NCBI GenBank assembly: GCA_937951875.1
Contig: CALGAN010000034.1
Coordinates: 1-15,829, forward strand
Direction of reading: 5' to 3'
DNA: 15,829 bases
From: an uncultured Alkalilimnicola sp.
GTDB lineage: Bacteria > Pseudomonadota > Gammaproteobacteria > Nitrococcales > AK92
The notes below the pieces were generated by a model. That model did not search any database, was not told the DNA's origin, and saw nothing but the letters and a program-made list of their open reading frames with translations. Below, piece after piece: positions 1 through 9,133 of this stretch. The position numbers were made by a program, and so were the translations under genes. Within the stretch, counting starts at the first letter, position 1, and every line of letters starts with the position of its first letter.

Positions 1-2597
1 TAGCAGCGGCGGACCTCGGCCGCCACCGCCTCGCGATCGCCGGTCGGCAGCCGCTTCGGGTAGAAGCCGCCCTTGGCGCCGACCGGCACGATCACCGCGT
101 TCTTGACCGTCTGCGCCTTCATCAGCCCCAGCACTTCGGTGCGGAAGTCCTCGCGCCGGTCGGAGTGGCGGATGCCGCCGCGCGCCACCTTGCCGCCGCG
201 CAGATGCACGCCCTCGAAATGGGTGGCGTAGACGTAGATCTCGTACTTCGGGGGCGGCGGCGGCATGTCCGGGATGCGCTCGGGCGCGAGCTTGAGCGCT
301 AGATAGGGCTTGCGCCGGCCCTCGGCGTCGCGCTGGAAGGCGTTGGTGCGCAGCGTGGCCTCGATCGCCGCCAGGAAGCGGCGCAGGATGCGGTCCTCGT
401 CCAGGGTCGGCACCGCGCCGAGGTCGGCGACGATCTCCTCGGCCAGGTGCGCCGCCTTGGCGCCGTCTCGGCCGGCCGGATCGAGCCGGGCGTGGAACAG
501 CGCGACCAGCTTGGCGGCGATGTGCGGATAGCGCGCCAGGGTGGTTTCGATGTAGGCCTGACTGAGGGTGGTGCCGGCCTGGCGCAGGTATTTCGCGTAG
601 GCGCGCAGGATCACCACCTGCTCCCAGCGCAGCCCGGCCTCGAGGACCAGGCGGTTGAAGCCGTCGTCCTCGGCCTGGCCATGCCAGACCGCGGTCAGCG
701 CCTGCTGGAAGGCGTCGCGCAGCCGAGGGGTGTCGAGCGCCGCCGCTCGCGAGTGACGCACCCCCAGGTCGTGGATCCAGCAGCACTCGCGCTCGCCGGG
801 CCGGACCTCGTACGGACGCTCGTCGACCACGGTCAGGCCCATGTTCTCCAGGATCGGCAGCAGATCGGACAGGGCGATGGCGCGGCCGCGGTGGTAGAGC
901 TTGAGCCGCAGCAGCTCGGGCGGCTGCTCGGGGACGCGGTAGAGGCTGATCAGTAGCGGCGTGGTCTCGTCGAGCCGCTCCAGCCGTTCGGTGTCCAGCG
1001 CCGCCAGGCGCGGTGCGACGTCGGCCCGGTAGGCGCCGGGGAAGGCGTCGCCATAGCGCGCCAGCAGCGCGTTGCCGCGCGGCTCGCCGAAGCGCTCCAG
1101 CAGCGCGGTCTGGAGATCGTCGCGCCAGGTGCGCAGGGTCTGCGCCAGCAGGGCCTCCAGCGCCGCGTGGTCATAGGCCGGGCGGCCGGGGGTGGGCAGG
1201 CGGATGATGAAATGGATACGCGCCAGCACCGATTCCGACAGGTGCACGGCGAACTCGCTCTGCGAGCTGCCGAAGGCTTGCTCTAGCAGCGCCTGCATGC
1301 GCCGGCGCACCTCGGTGTTGTAGCGCTCGCGCGGGGCGTACACCAGGCAGGAGACGAAGCGCTGGTAGCGCTCGTGACGCACGAACAGCCGGGTGCGCTG
1401 CCGCTCCTGCAGGTGCAGGATGCTCATGGCGATGTCGTGCAGGGTATCTACGTCGCTCTGGAACAGCTCGTCGCGGGGGTAGGTTTCGAGGATGTGCAGC
1501 AGCGCCTTGCCGGCATGACTGCGCGGCGGCAGCGCGGCGCGCCGGATCACTTCTTCCACCTTGCGGCGCAGCAGCGGAATGGCCAGCGGCGAGCTGCTAT
1601 AGGCCGAGGACGTGTACAGCCCGAGGAAACGGTGCTCGCCGATGACCTCGCCCTGGGCGTCGAAGCGCTTGATGCCGATGTAGTCCATGTAGCTCGGCCG
1701 GTGCACCGTGGCGCGGGAGTTCGACTTGGTGATGATCAGCAGCTCCGGCAGCCGCGCCTGGCGGCGGACCTCGGGCGGCAGCGCCGCGAACCGGCGCGAG
1801 ATTCCCGCGGCGTTCCGCTTGCGCAGGATGCCCAGCGCCGAGCCGGGCACCTCGCGCAGCTGGTCGGTGTCGCCGTCGCCGATCAGCTCGTGGCAGCGGT
1901 AGCCGAGCAGGGTGAAGTGATCGTCCGCCAGCCAGCGCAGGAAGGCCGCGCTCTCGGCGCGGTCCTGGCCCGGCAGCGGCGGGCCGGTGGCGATTTCCTC
2001 GGCCAGTTGCTGCAGCTTGGCCCGCATCGCCGGCCAGTCGTCCACCGCCAGCCGCACGTCGCCGAGCACCTCGCGCAGCGTCTCGCTCAGCGCCGCCAGC
2101 CGGGAAGGATCGCTCTCGCGGTCGATCTCGAAGTGCATGCAGGCGGCGTAGCCGTCGCTCTGGCCGTCGTCGGCCAGCGCCCGGATCTGGCCGCGCCGGT
2201 CGCGCCGGATCGGCAGCACCGGACGCACGATCAGATGGATGGTGTGACCGCCGCGGTTGAGGGCCATGGACACCGAATCGATCAGGAACGGCATGTCGTC
2301 GGCGACGATCTGCACCACCGAGTGGGTCGACTGCCAGCCGTGTTGCTCCGGCTCAGGGTTGTAGAGGCGGATGCGGGGCGTGGGGCCGCCGGCGGTGAGC
2401 AGCTGCCAATGGCAGACCGCCGCGCCGATCAGGTCGTCGGCGGGGCGCTGCAGCAGATCCTCGATGGCGGTGTCGCGGTAGTAGCTGGCGATGAAGCGCG
2501 CCGGGTCGCCGGCGCGCCGTGCCGGCCAACGGGCGGCGACGGCGGCGGCCAGCCGCTCGATGAGCAGGGCTTTCTCGGTTTCCGCGCCATACGCCAT
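1..2597 (-). CDS. gdhB: NAD-specific glutamate dehydrogenase, large (about 1600-residue) type, N-terminal part
   Basis: This enzyme oxidatively deaminates L-glutamate to 2-oxoglutarate and ammonium with NAD in the cytoplasm, a catabolic route from amino acids into the TCA cycle. The minus-strand frame stays open for 865 codons from the ATG at 2597 to the window edge, so the C-terminal part is missing. The protein begins MAYGAETEKALLIERL. Its first ~600 residues are the long regulatory region typical of bacterial large GDHs (Bac_GDH family), including stretches such as DDMPFLIDSVSMALNR and ATVHRPSYMDYIGIKR. The catalytic part begins near residue 780 (YATHFEGVHLRGGKVARGG) and contains PVGAKGGF, whose Lys842 is the expected glutamate-binding lysine. 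A GAGGAG ribosome binding site lies about 6 bases before the ATG, which fixes the start. The gene is divergent from the 2770 gene. Family assignment is firm; the symbol follows Pseudomonas usage. Confidence 0.93.
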   Translation of the reverse strand, partial: MAYGAETEKALLIERLAAAVAARWPARRAGDPARFIASYYRDTAIEDLLQRPADDLIGAAVCHWQLLTAGGPTPRIRLYNPEPEQHGWQSTHSVVQIVADDMPFLIDSVSMALNRGGHTIHLIVRPVLPIRRDRRGQIRALADDGQSDGYAACMHFEIDRESDPSRLAALSETLREVLGDVRLAVDDWPAMRAKLQQLAEEIATGPPLPGQDRAESAAFLRWLADDHFTLLGYRCHELIGDGDTDQLREVPGSALGILRKRNAAGISRRFAALPPEVRRQARLPELLIITKSNSRATVHRPSYMDYIGIKRFDAQGEVIGEHRFLGLYTSSAYSSSPLAIPLLRRKVEEVIRRAALPPRSHAGKALLHILETYPRDELFQSDVDTLHDIAMSILHLQERQRTRLFVRHERYQRFVSCLVYAPRERYNTEVRRRMQALLEQAFGSSQSEFAVHLSESVLARIHFIIRLPTPGRPAYDHAALEALLAQTLRTWRDDLQTALLERFGEPRGNALLARYGDAFPGAYRADVAPRLAALDTERLERLDETTPLLISLYRVPEQPPELLRLKLYHRGRAIALSDLLPILENMGLTVVDERPYEVRPGERECCWIHDLGVRHSRAAALDTPRLRDAFQQALTAVWHGQAEDDGFNRLVLEAGLRWEQVVILRAYAKYLRQAGTTLSQAYIETTLARYPHIAAKLVALFHARLDPAGRDGAKAAHLAEEIVADLGAVPTLDEDRILRRFLAAIEATLRTNAFQRDAEGRRKPYLALKLAPERIPDMPPPPPKYEIYVYATHFEGVHLRGGKVARGGIRHSDRREDFRTEVLGLMKAQTVKNAVIVPVGAKGGFYPKRLPTGDREAVAAEVRRC

Positions 2598-2769
2598 GGC
2601 AGCTCCTCGCCGCGGCCGGTGGTTACGTTCGCCTCTGGGTAAGAGCCGTCCCCACGTTCTTCAAGGCATTCCGGCGCGGTTGGGCAGAGCCGTGGCGATG
2701 TGTTTAGAATGCGGCGGGTGGGAAATTTCTGCGCAATGGATCCTGCGCTAATTTCGCTGGAGGGAGCCC
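2598..2769. promoter_or_regulatory. Divergent intergenic region with a possible plus-strand promoter
   Basis: This is the 172-base gap between two divergent genes and should hold the promoters of both. On the plus strand, TAGAAT at 2705-2710 resembles a sigma70 -10 box. TTGGGC at 2680-2685 could be its -35 box, but the 19-base spacer is long. GGAGGG at 2760-2765 is the ribosome binding site of the 2770 gene. On the minus strand I found no convincing promoter for the dehydrogenase beyond its GAGGAG site. The promoter call is a sequence match only. Confidence 0.3.
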
Positions 2770-3420
2770 ATGCTGGAACGATCCAAAGCAATAAGAAAAC
2801 ATGCGAGAGAGTATTTCGCCCGGAACCCCATCGGGCCCGACGAGCAGACCCGCATAACGCTGTTCCTGCAGGGGGTGAAGAGCATCAACGCCGCCATCCT
2901 GGCCCGGGTGGAATTTCAGCCTTTCGAATGGCTCCCTTATAAGTTTCTTCACAATCAGTATTTTAAAGAAGTTGAGTTGTCGACGCTGCTCGGCAAAGCG
3001 ACTCATTGGAGCACCAATCCCTTCATTTATATCGATGCCACCAACCTCAACTTGGCGTTGTGGCAGAAAGTGAACGGCGCCAAGTTCATGAGCGCTACGC
3101 TGCAGGCGGACGTCACCTTCTACGAGTACCTGGCGCTGTCGCACGCCTTCATGTCCGATATCCGTTTCCTGCCGCTGCTGCCCGCGACCTTGCCGCTGGA
3201 CACGCCCTTCCTGATGGCGCTGCACGAGATCGAGGAGGAAAACGGCCGGCAGATCCAGACGCAGATCCGGCTGCTCAAGGAAATGAAGGTCGATCTGACG
3301 CAGGAGGAGAAGGAGCGCATCATCGAGGATCGACGGGTTGTGGTCGCCGAGCTGTTCGACCGTTTGCTGGATGAAGTGACCGGCTACGGGCGCGCGCAGG
3401 AAGCCAGCGCCGCGGAGTGA
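2770..3420 (+). CDS. Uncharacterised 216-residue protein
   Basis: I do not recognise this protein. It has no signal peptide and no clear transmembrane helix, so it is probably cytoplasmic. The N-terminus is basic (LERSKAIRKHAREYF). The middle is rich in aromatic residues (EWLPYKFLHNQYFKEVE around 53-67; FIYIDATNLNLALWQK around 84-99), followed by FYEYLALSHAFMSDIRFLPLLP. Residues ~150-200 are charged and look helical (HEIEEENGRQIQTQIRLLKEMK, then LTQEEKERIIEDRR). The ATG at 2770 has a good GGAGGG site. Two stretches (about 2785-2818 and 2938-3015) are clearly richer in A/T than the neighbours and use AGA, ATA, TTT and AAT codons that are rare elsewhere in the window, hinting at a different origin or weaker codon selection. 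The hydrolase starts 52 bases downstream on the same strand, so co-transcription is likely. That it is a real gene is well supported; its function is unknown. Confidence 0.8.
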   Translation: MLERSKAIRKHAREYFARNPIGPDEQTRITLFLQGVKSINAAILARVEFQPFEWLPYKFLHNQYFKEVELSTLLGKATHWSTNPFIYIDATNLNLALWQKVNGAKFMSATLQADVTFYEYLALSHAFMSDIRFLPLLPATLPLDTPFLMALHEIEEENGRQIQTQIRLLKEMKVDLTQEEKERIIEDRRVVVAELFDRLLDEVTGYGRAQEASAAE

Positions 3421-3472
3421 TCGTCCCGGCTGACGCCGGAGATCGCCATCAGGCAAGGGAGCGGAAAGGGAT

Positions 3473-4486
3473 ATGCCAATCTTCCGATACAACGACCGGC
3501 ACAACGTCTATTACGAGCTCTACGGACCGGAAGGCGCGCCGGTCGTGAGCATCGTCAACGGCCTGTCGATGCGCACCTCGCATTGGGCGCCGTATTTCTC
3601 GCTGCTGCCGCAGGCCGGGGTGCGGGTGCTGAGCTACGACATGCTGGGTCAGGGCCAGTCGTCCAAGCCGATACTCGGCGTCAGCTTCGAGGACCACGCT
3701 CGCATGCTCAAGGCGCTGCACGATCACCTCGGGATAGAGCGGCCGTTCGTCATGGGCATCTCGTTCGGCGGCGTGGTGGCGCTCAAGTACGGGGTGCTGT
3801 TCGCCGACGCGGTCGGCGGGCTGATTCCGGTCAGCACGTTCAGCGAGATCGATCCGCAGCTGCAGGCGCACGCCTACAACCTCTACGTCGGCCTGGCGCG
3901 GGTGGGGTTCGGCTTCTACCTCGACTTGCTGATGCCGCTCAATTTCACCAACGAGTTCCTGGCCAAGAGCGCCGACTCGCTGCAGGTGATCCGCCGCCTG
4001 GGCGTGAGCAGCAACGAACTGTACGGCATCCAGAATCTGATGGAGTCGCTGCGCGATTTCCGCAGCATGACCGACGAGCTGGTCCAGATCAAAGCGCCCG
4101 CCCTGATCCTCAACGGCGAGTGCGACGCGCTCACGCCGCGTCATCTGCACGACATCCTGCGCCGCGGCATCGCCAACTCGCGCTTGGTCATCGTGCCGCG
4201 CATGGCGCATGCCTTCACCATGGAGGTGCCGGCGCTAGTGGCGCGCCTGCTGGCGGAGTTCGTGCACGCGGTGGAGGACGGCAGCTGGCGGGGCGACCAG
4301 TCGGTGTGGATCGCCGCCGAGGACCCCAACGCCGAGCACAGTGCCCAGCCGTATCCGCCGTTCGATCACCTGCGCTACGTGCCGGTGCCGCTACCCGCCG
4401 CGCAGCCGCTGCCCGCCGGACGTCCGCGATCGCCGGCCGCGAGCGGTGCTGGATCGACGCGGCGCGGCGGTAAGGGGCGTGCGTGA
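3473..4486 (+). CDS. Alpha/beta hydrolase with a proline-rich C-terminal tail
   Basis: This is a serine hydrolase of the alpha/beta fold, acting on an ester, thioester or lactone that the sequence does not identify. The catalytic triad is visible: nucleophile Ser97 in GISFGG (95-100), Asp218 in NGECDALTP, and His246 in RMAHAF. VNGLSMRTSHW (28-38) is the oxyanion-hole strand and loop, and SYDMLGQGQS (54-63) is the usual motif before the nucleophile. Residues ~120-200 form the cap. The fold resembles 3-oxoadipate enol-lactonase and RhlA/PhaG-type proteins, but nothing fixes the substrate. Past about residue 275 the chain becomes a Pro/Ala/Arg-rich, probably disordered tail (to 337), unusual for a family of ~270 residues. 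There is no signal peptide, so it is cytoplasmic. The start at 3473 follows a purine-rich GGAAAGGG site. A small CCGGC/GCCGG hairpin (3426-3439) lies in the gap after the upstream gene. Confidence 0.88.
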   Translation: MPIFRYNDRHNVYYELYGPEGAPVVSIVNGLSMRTSHWAPYFSLLPQAGVRVLSYDMLGQGQSSKPILGVSFEDHARMLKALHDHLGIERPFVMGISFGGVVALKYGVLFADAVGGLIPVSTFSEIDPQLQAHAYNLYVGLARVGFGFYLDLLMPLNFTNEFLAKSADSLQVIRRLGVSSNELYGIQNLMESLRDFRSMTDELVQIKAPALILNGECDALTPRHLHDILRRGIANSRLVIVPRMAHAFTMEVPALVARLLAEFVHAVEDGSWRGDQSVWIAAEDPNAEHSAQPYPPFDHLRYVPVPLPAAQPLPAGRPRSPAASGAGSTRRGGKGRA

Positions 4487-4594
4487 CGCCGGTGTCATGG
4501 CGGGAGCCGTTCCACCAAGCCCGCCCGCAATGCACCACCGATCCTGCGGCGCGTCGCCTCTGATCATTCAGGCGTTGCGCTTCGCGGCTTGTTT

Positions 4595-4655
4595 GCTCCC
4601 CCTTTCCCTGGTGGCCCCCGCGCTACGCTCTCCCCCGCGAGGGGGGAGGGAGCGC
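4595..4655. terminator. GC-rich inverted repeat between convergent genes, possible bidirectional terminator
   Basis: The 279-base gap 4487-4765 separates the convergent hydrolase and KAS III genes and holds no credible gene. Its strongest structure is a perfect 7-bp hairpin, CTCCCCC (4630-4636) against GGGGGAG (4642-4648) with loop GCGAG. GCGCT (4620-4624) and AGCGC (4651-4655) can pair outside it. A second left arm, GCTCCC at 4595-4600, can instead pair with GGGAGC at 4648-4653, so two competing folds are possible. There is no T-run after either side, so it is not a textbook intrinsic terminator. It could also be one copy of a dispersed intergenic repeat; the window holds no second copy. Confidence 0.4.
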
Positions 4656-4765
4656 ACGGATCGCGGTCCTGTCATGCCTTCGTTACGGCACGACCGCTCC
4701 CGCTCGGTGAGTGCGCACGCTAGGCCCTAACGGGAGAGAGGCCGGCGCGCGGAGGCAAGGGCGGC

Positions 4766-5764
<999 letters not shown>

Positions 5765-5838
5765 AGGTCCCGTCTCCAGTGCGGCGGTGCGGCGTTTATG
5801 ACGATGGAGTCAGGTTTGCGAGCTTAGCCTGTATCGGC

Positions 5839-5862
5839 CGGCAAGGGAACCGCGCCTTGCCG
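5839..5862 (-). terminator. Hairpin downstream of lpd, possible end of the pdh operon
   Basis: A perfect 8-bp inverted repeat, CGGCAAGG (5839-5846) and CCTTGCCG (5855-5862), with an 8-base loop lies 37 bases past the lpd stop codon. In the minus-strand transcript it would form a stable hairpin. No U-run follows, so termination would be weak or factor-dependent; it could instead protect the 3' end of the mRNA. Its place between lpd and the KAS III gene suggests the pdh transcript ends or is processed here. Confidence 0.4.
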
Positions 5863-5899
5863 CAGCCGCCGTGACACCGCGCTTCGTCCCGCTCCATGG

Positions 5900-7684
5900 T
5901 CATGGCTTGCGCTTAGGGATGTATAGATCGGTCAGCGTTCCCGCCACCGCCTCGGCGGCCATCGCTACCGTCTCGGACAGGGTCGGGTGCGGATGCACCG
6001 TCAACCCGATGTCCTCCGCCACCGCGCCCATCTCGATGGCCAGGGCCACCTCCGAGATCAGGTCGCCGGCGCCGGGGCCGGTGATGGCGCCGCCGATCAG
6101 CCGGCCGCTGTCCTTGGCGAACAGCAGCTTGGTAATGCCGTCGTCGCGGCCCATGGCCAGGCTGCGGCCGTTGGCGGACCAGGGGAACATCCCTTTATCG
6201 TAGGCAAGACCGTCGCGTTTGGCCTCCTCCTCGGTGACGCCGACCCAGGCCACTTCCGGATCGGTGTAGGCCACCGACGGAATGACTCGGGCGTCGAAGG
6301 CGTGCCGCAGCCCGGCGCAATTCTCGGCCGCCACCTTGCCCTCGTGCGAGGCCTTGTGCGCCAGCATGGGCGGGCCGGCGATGTCGCCGATGGCGTAGAT
6401 GTGCGGCACGCTGCTGCGCATGTGCTCGTCGACCCGGACGAAGCCGCGCTCGTCCAGCGCCACGCCGGCCGCTTCCAGCCCCAGCCGGTCGGCGTTGGGC
6501 TTGCGTCCGACCGCCACCAGCACCCGGTCGAAGCGGTCCTCGGCGGGCGCGCCCTCGCCCTCGAAGCGCACGGTCACGCCGTCGGCGTCCGGGCGAACCG
6601 CGGTGACGCGGGTCTTGAGGTAGATCGCTTCATAGCGGGCGTCGATGCGCTTGCGCAGCGGGCGGACCATGTCGGCGTCGGCACCGGCCATCAGGCGGTC
6701 GAGCATCTCGACGATGGTGACCTTGGCGCCCAGGGCGTCGTACACCGTGGCCATCTCCAAGCCGATGATGCCGCCGCCGACCACCAGCAGGCGCTTGGAA
6801 ATCTCCTCCAGCGCCAGCGCCCGGGTGGAATCCATCAGCCGGGGATGGCTCATGTCGAAGCCCGGTGGTGCGACCGCCCGCGAGCCGGCGGCGATGATGC
6901 AGTTGCGGAAGCGGATGCGGCGCTCGCCGCCCTCGGCCAGCGCCACCTCCAGTTCGTGCGGCGAGACGAACCTGGCCGTGCCCTGCACGGTCTCGACCTT
7001 GCGCTGCTTGGCCATGCTGGCCAGACCGCCGGTCAGGCGCTGCACCACGCTGTCCTTCCACTGCGCCAGCTTGCCCGGATCGATCTCGGGTTGGCCGAAG
7101 CGGATGCCGCGCTCGCGGAAGTATTCCACCTCGTCCAGCACTTTGGCGGCGTGCAGCAGGGCCTTGGAGGGAATGCAGCCGACGTTGAGGCAAACGCCGC
7201 CGAGGGTGGCGTAGCGTTCCACCAGGATGGTCTTCAGTCCCAGATCGGCGGCGCGGAACGCGGCCGTGTAGCCGCCGGGGCCGGCGCCGATCACCACCAC
7301 GTCGCAGTCAGCGTCCCCGGCCGCCGGTTCGGGCGCGGCGGCCGCCGGCGTGGGCTCCTGCTCCATCTCCTCGCCGCGCGGAGCGCCGGCCTGCACCGGT
7401 TCGACCTTCTTCTGCTGGGGCGCGGTGTCGGGCGGCTGGGCGCCGGCCGGCTCCAGCAAGGCGATGACGGTGCCCTCGGAGACCTTGTCGCCGATCTTCA
7501 CGCGCAGCTCCTTGATGACGCCGGCGTGGGTGCTGGGCACCTCCATGGTGGCCTTGTCGCTCTCGAGGGTGACGAGCGACTGCTCCTGCTCGACGCGGTC
7601 GCCGGGCTTGACCAGCACCTCGATGATCGGCACGTCCCGGAAATCGCCGATGTCGGGAACCTTCAACTCGATGAGGTCTGCCAT
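5900..7684 (-). CDS. lpd: Dihydrolipoamide dehydrogenase (E3) with fused N-terminal lipoyl domain
   Basis: E3 reoxidises the dihydrolipoyl groups of the pyruvate dehydrogenase complex using FAD and NAD. The 594-residue protein has two parts. Residues 1-~80 are a lipoyl domain with the lipoylation lysine Lys44 in ESDKATMEV, followed by an Ala/Pro/Glu-rich linker to ~126. The rest is a complete flavoprotein disulfide reductase: GAGPGG (133-138) for FAD, the redox pair Cys165/Cys170 in GGVCLNVGCIPSK, an NAD-binding VVGGGIIGLEMA segment, AIGDIAG, and the C-terminal His566/Glu571 in HPHPTLSET. Lipoyl-E3 fusions are known, for example the meningococcal P64k protein. The first 111 residues are identical to those of AceF upstream. 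The ATG at 7684 is preceded by AAGGGG. It is the last gene of aceE-aceF-lpd, 72 bases after aceF; the gap holds a strong hairpin. This location marks it as the PDH-dedicated E3. Confidence 0.96.
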   Translation of the reverse strand: MADLIELKVPDIGDFRDVPIIEVLVKPGDRVEQEQSLVTLESDKATMEVPSTHAGVIKELRVKIGDKVSEGTVIALLEPAGAQPPDTAPQQKKVEPVQAGAPRGEEMEQEPTPAAAAPEPAAGDADCDVVVIGAGPGGYTAAFRAADLGLKTILVERYATLGGVCLNVGCIPSKALLHAAKVLDEVEYFRERGIRFGQPEIDPGKLAQWKDSVVQRLTGGLASMAKQRKVETVQGTARFVSPHELEVALAEGGERRIRFRNCIIAAGSRAVAPPGFDMSHPRLMDSTRALALEEISKRLLVVGGGIIGLEMATVYDALGAKVTIVEMLDRLMAGADADMVRPLRKRIDARYEAIYLKTRVTAVRPDADGVTVRFEGEGAPAEDRFDRVLVAVGRKPNADRLGLEAAGVALDERGFVRVDEHMRSSVPHIYAIGDIAGPPMLAHKASHEGKVAAENCAGLRHAFDARVIPSVAYTDPEVAWVGVTEEEAKRDGLAYDKGMFPWSANGRSLAMGRDDGITKLLFAKDSGRLIGGAITGPGAGDLISEVALAIEMGAVAEDIGLTVHPHPTLSETVAMAAEAVAGTLTDLYIPKRKP

Positions 7685-7685
7685 G
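7353..7685. repeat. Duplicated lipoyl-domain module, copy in lpd
   Basis: These 333 bases match 8802-9134 directly (offset 1449) with three differences: 7376 G against A at 8825, 7589 C against T at 9038, and 7634 G against A at 9083. All three are silent. The match covers codons 1-111 of lpd and stops within a base or two of the start codon, so only coding sequence is shared and the two ribosome binding regions differ. Confidence 0.97.
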
Positions 7686-7704
7686 TCTGCCCCTTTTCCA
7701 AGGA

Positions 7705-7729
7705 CGCCGCGAACGGTCCGTCCGCGGCG
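7705..7729 (-). promoter_or_regulatory. Stem-loop in the aceF-lpd gap
   Basis: A perfect 7-bp stem, CGCCGCG (7705-7711) with CGCGGCG (7723-7729), can be extended by a short ACG/CGT inner stem (7713-7715 with 7719-7721). It sits in the 72-base spacer between aceF and lpd, ending about 20 bases before the lpd start. In the minus-strand mRNA it could pause or partly terminate transcription, or set different stabilities for the aceEF and lpd parts. No U-run follows. The role is inferred. Confidence 0.4.
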
Positions 7730-7756
7730 GTCGTGCCGCTCCGCGCCGGCGGCGGG

Positions 7757-9133
7757 CTACAGCAGCAGGCGCCGGATGTCGCCCAGCACCCCGGCCAGAT
7801 AGGTGGTGAAGCGGGCGCCGGCGGCGCCGTCGATCACGCGATGGTTATAGGACAGCGACAGCGGCAGCATCAGCCGCGGCACGAATTGGCTGCCGTCCCA
7901 CACCGGCTTCATCTCGGCGCGCGACACACCCAGGATGGCGACCTCGGGGGCGTTCACCAACGGGGTGAAGGCGGTGCCGCCGATGCCGCCGAGGCTGGAG
8001 ATGCTGAAGGTGCCGCCCTGCAGGTCGTTCGGGCCGAGCTTCTTGTCGCGCGCCTTCTGCGACAGCGCGCCCAGCTCGGCGGCGATCTCCAGGATGCCCT
8101 TGCGGTCGGCGTCCTTGACCACCGGCACCACCAGCCCCTCGGGCGTGTCCACCGCCACGCCGATGTTGATGTACTTCTTCAGGATCAGGGCATCGCCGCT
8201 GGGCGCGAGGGAGCTGTTGAACTCGGGGAATTCCTTGAGCGCGGCGGCGCAAGCCTTGACCAGGAAGGCGAGCAGGGTGAGCTTCGCGCCCTTCTTCTCC
8301 GCCAGCCCCTTCTGAGCCACGCGGAAGGCCTCCAGTTCGGTGATGTCGGCCTGGTCGAACTGGGTGACCAGCGGCACGTTGAGCCAGGCGCGGTGCAAGT
8401 GCGGGCCGGAGATCTTCTTGATGCGCGACAGCGGCTTGGTCTCGATCTCGCCCCACTTGGCGAAGTCCACCTCCGGCATGGCCGGAATGGCGCCGCCGGC
8501 GGCCGGCGCTGCCTGTTTTTGCAGCGCCGCCTTCACGAACGCCTGCACGTCCTCCTTGAGGATGCGGCCCCTGGGACCGCTGCCGGTGACCTTGGACAGG
8601 TCCACGCCCAGCTCGCGCGCGAACATCCGCACCGCCGGGCTGGCGTGGGCCTTCTTGTGCGCCTCGTGATCGATCTCCATCGGCGGGAACGGCTGCAGGT
8701 CGGCCACCACCCGCTCGGCCAGCGCGCTGGTGCTGCCGACGGGGTGAGGCTCCTCCTCCGCCGAGGGCGGCTCGGGCGCGGGCGGCGCCGCGCCGGGCCG
8801 CGGCTCCTGCTCCATCTCCTCGCCACGCGGAGCGCCGGCCTGCACCGGTTCGACCTTCTTCTGCTGGGGCGCGGTGTCGGGCGGCTGGGCGCCGGCCGGC
8901 TCCAGCAAGGCGATGACGGTGCCCTCGGAGACCTTGTCGCCGATCTTCACGCGCAGCTCCTTGATGACGCCGGCGTGGGTGCTGGGCACCTCCATGGTGG
9001 CCTTGTCGCTCTCGAGGGTGACGAGCGACTGCTCCTGTTCGACGCGGTCGCCGGGCTTGACCAGCACCTCGATGATCGGCACATCCCGGAAATCGCCGAT
9101 GTCGGGAACCTTCAACTCGATGAGGTCTGCCAT
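7757..9133 (-). CDS. aceF: Dihydrolipoamide acetyltransferase, E2 of pyruvate dehydrogenase
   Basis: E2 forms the core of the pyruvate dehydrogenase complex and moves the acetyl group from its lipoyl arm to CoA. The 458-residue protein has one lipoyl domain (1-~80, Lys44 in ESDKATMEV), an Ala/Pro/Glu-rich flexible linker (~81-160), a peripheral subunit-binding domain (~163-200, HASPAVRMFARELGVDLSKV then GSGPRGRILKEDV), a second short linker, and the acetyltransferase domain (~225-458) ending with His431 and Asp435 in NHRVIDG. Escherichia coli AceF has three lipoyl domains and over 600 residues; this is a single-lipoyl form. Here a second lipoyl domain sits on the partner E3 instead, with an identical 111-residue N-terminus. 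The ATG at 9133 follows AAAGGACAGAGG. The gene starts 24 bases after the aceE stop, so the two are one operon. Confidence 0.96.
   Translation of the reverse strand: MADLIELKVPDIGDFRDVPIIEVLVKPGDRVEQEQSLVTLESDKATMEVPSTHAGVIKELRVKIGDKVSEGTVIALLEPAGAQPPDTAPQQKKVEPVQAGAPRGEEMEQEPRPGAAPPAPEPPSAEEEPHPVGSTSALAERVVADLQPFPPMEIDHEAHKKAHASPAVRMFARELGVDLSKVTGSGPRGRILKEDVQAFVKAALQKQAAPAAGGAIPAMPEVDFAKWGEIETKPLSRIKKISGPHLHRAWLNVPLVTQFDQADITELEAFRVAQKGLAEKKGAKLTLLAFLVKACAAALKEFPEFNSSLAPSGDALILKKYINIGVAVDTPEGLVVPVVKDADRKGILEIAAELGALSQKARDKKLGPNDLQGGTFSISSLGGIGGTAFTPLVNAPEVAILGVSRAEMKPVWDGSQFVPRLMLPLSLSYNHRVIDGAAGARFTTYLAGVLGDIRRLLL

Noticed and set aside
1374..2642. A 422-codon open frame on the plus strand opposite the glutamate dehydrogenase
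   Set aside because: It is antisense to a clearly conserved enzyme, has no recognisable family and shows the same shadow composition.
4487..4765. A small gene in the convergent gap
   Set aside because: The plus-strand frame from 4341 crosses the hydrolase end and the inverted repeat, has no family features and no ribosome binding site.
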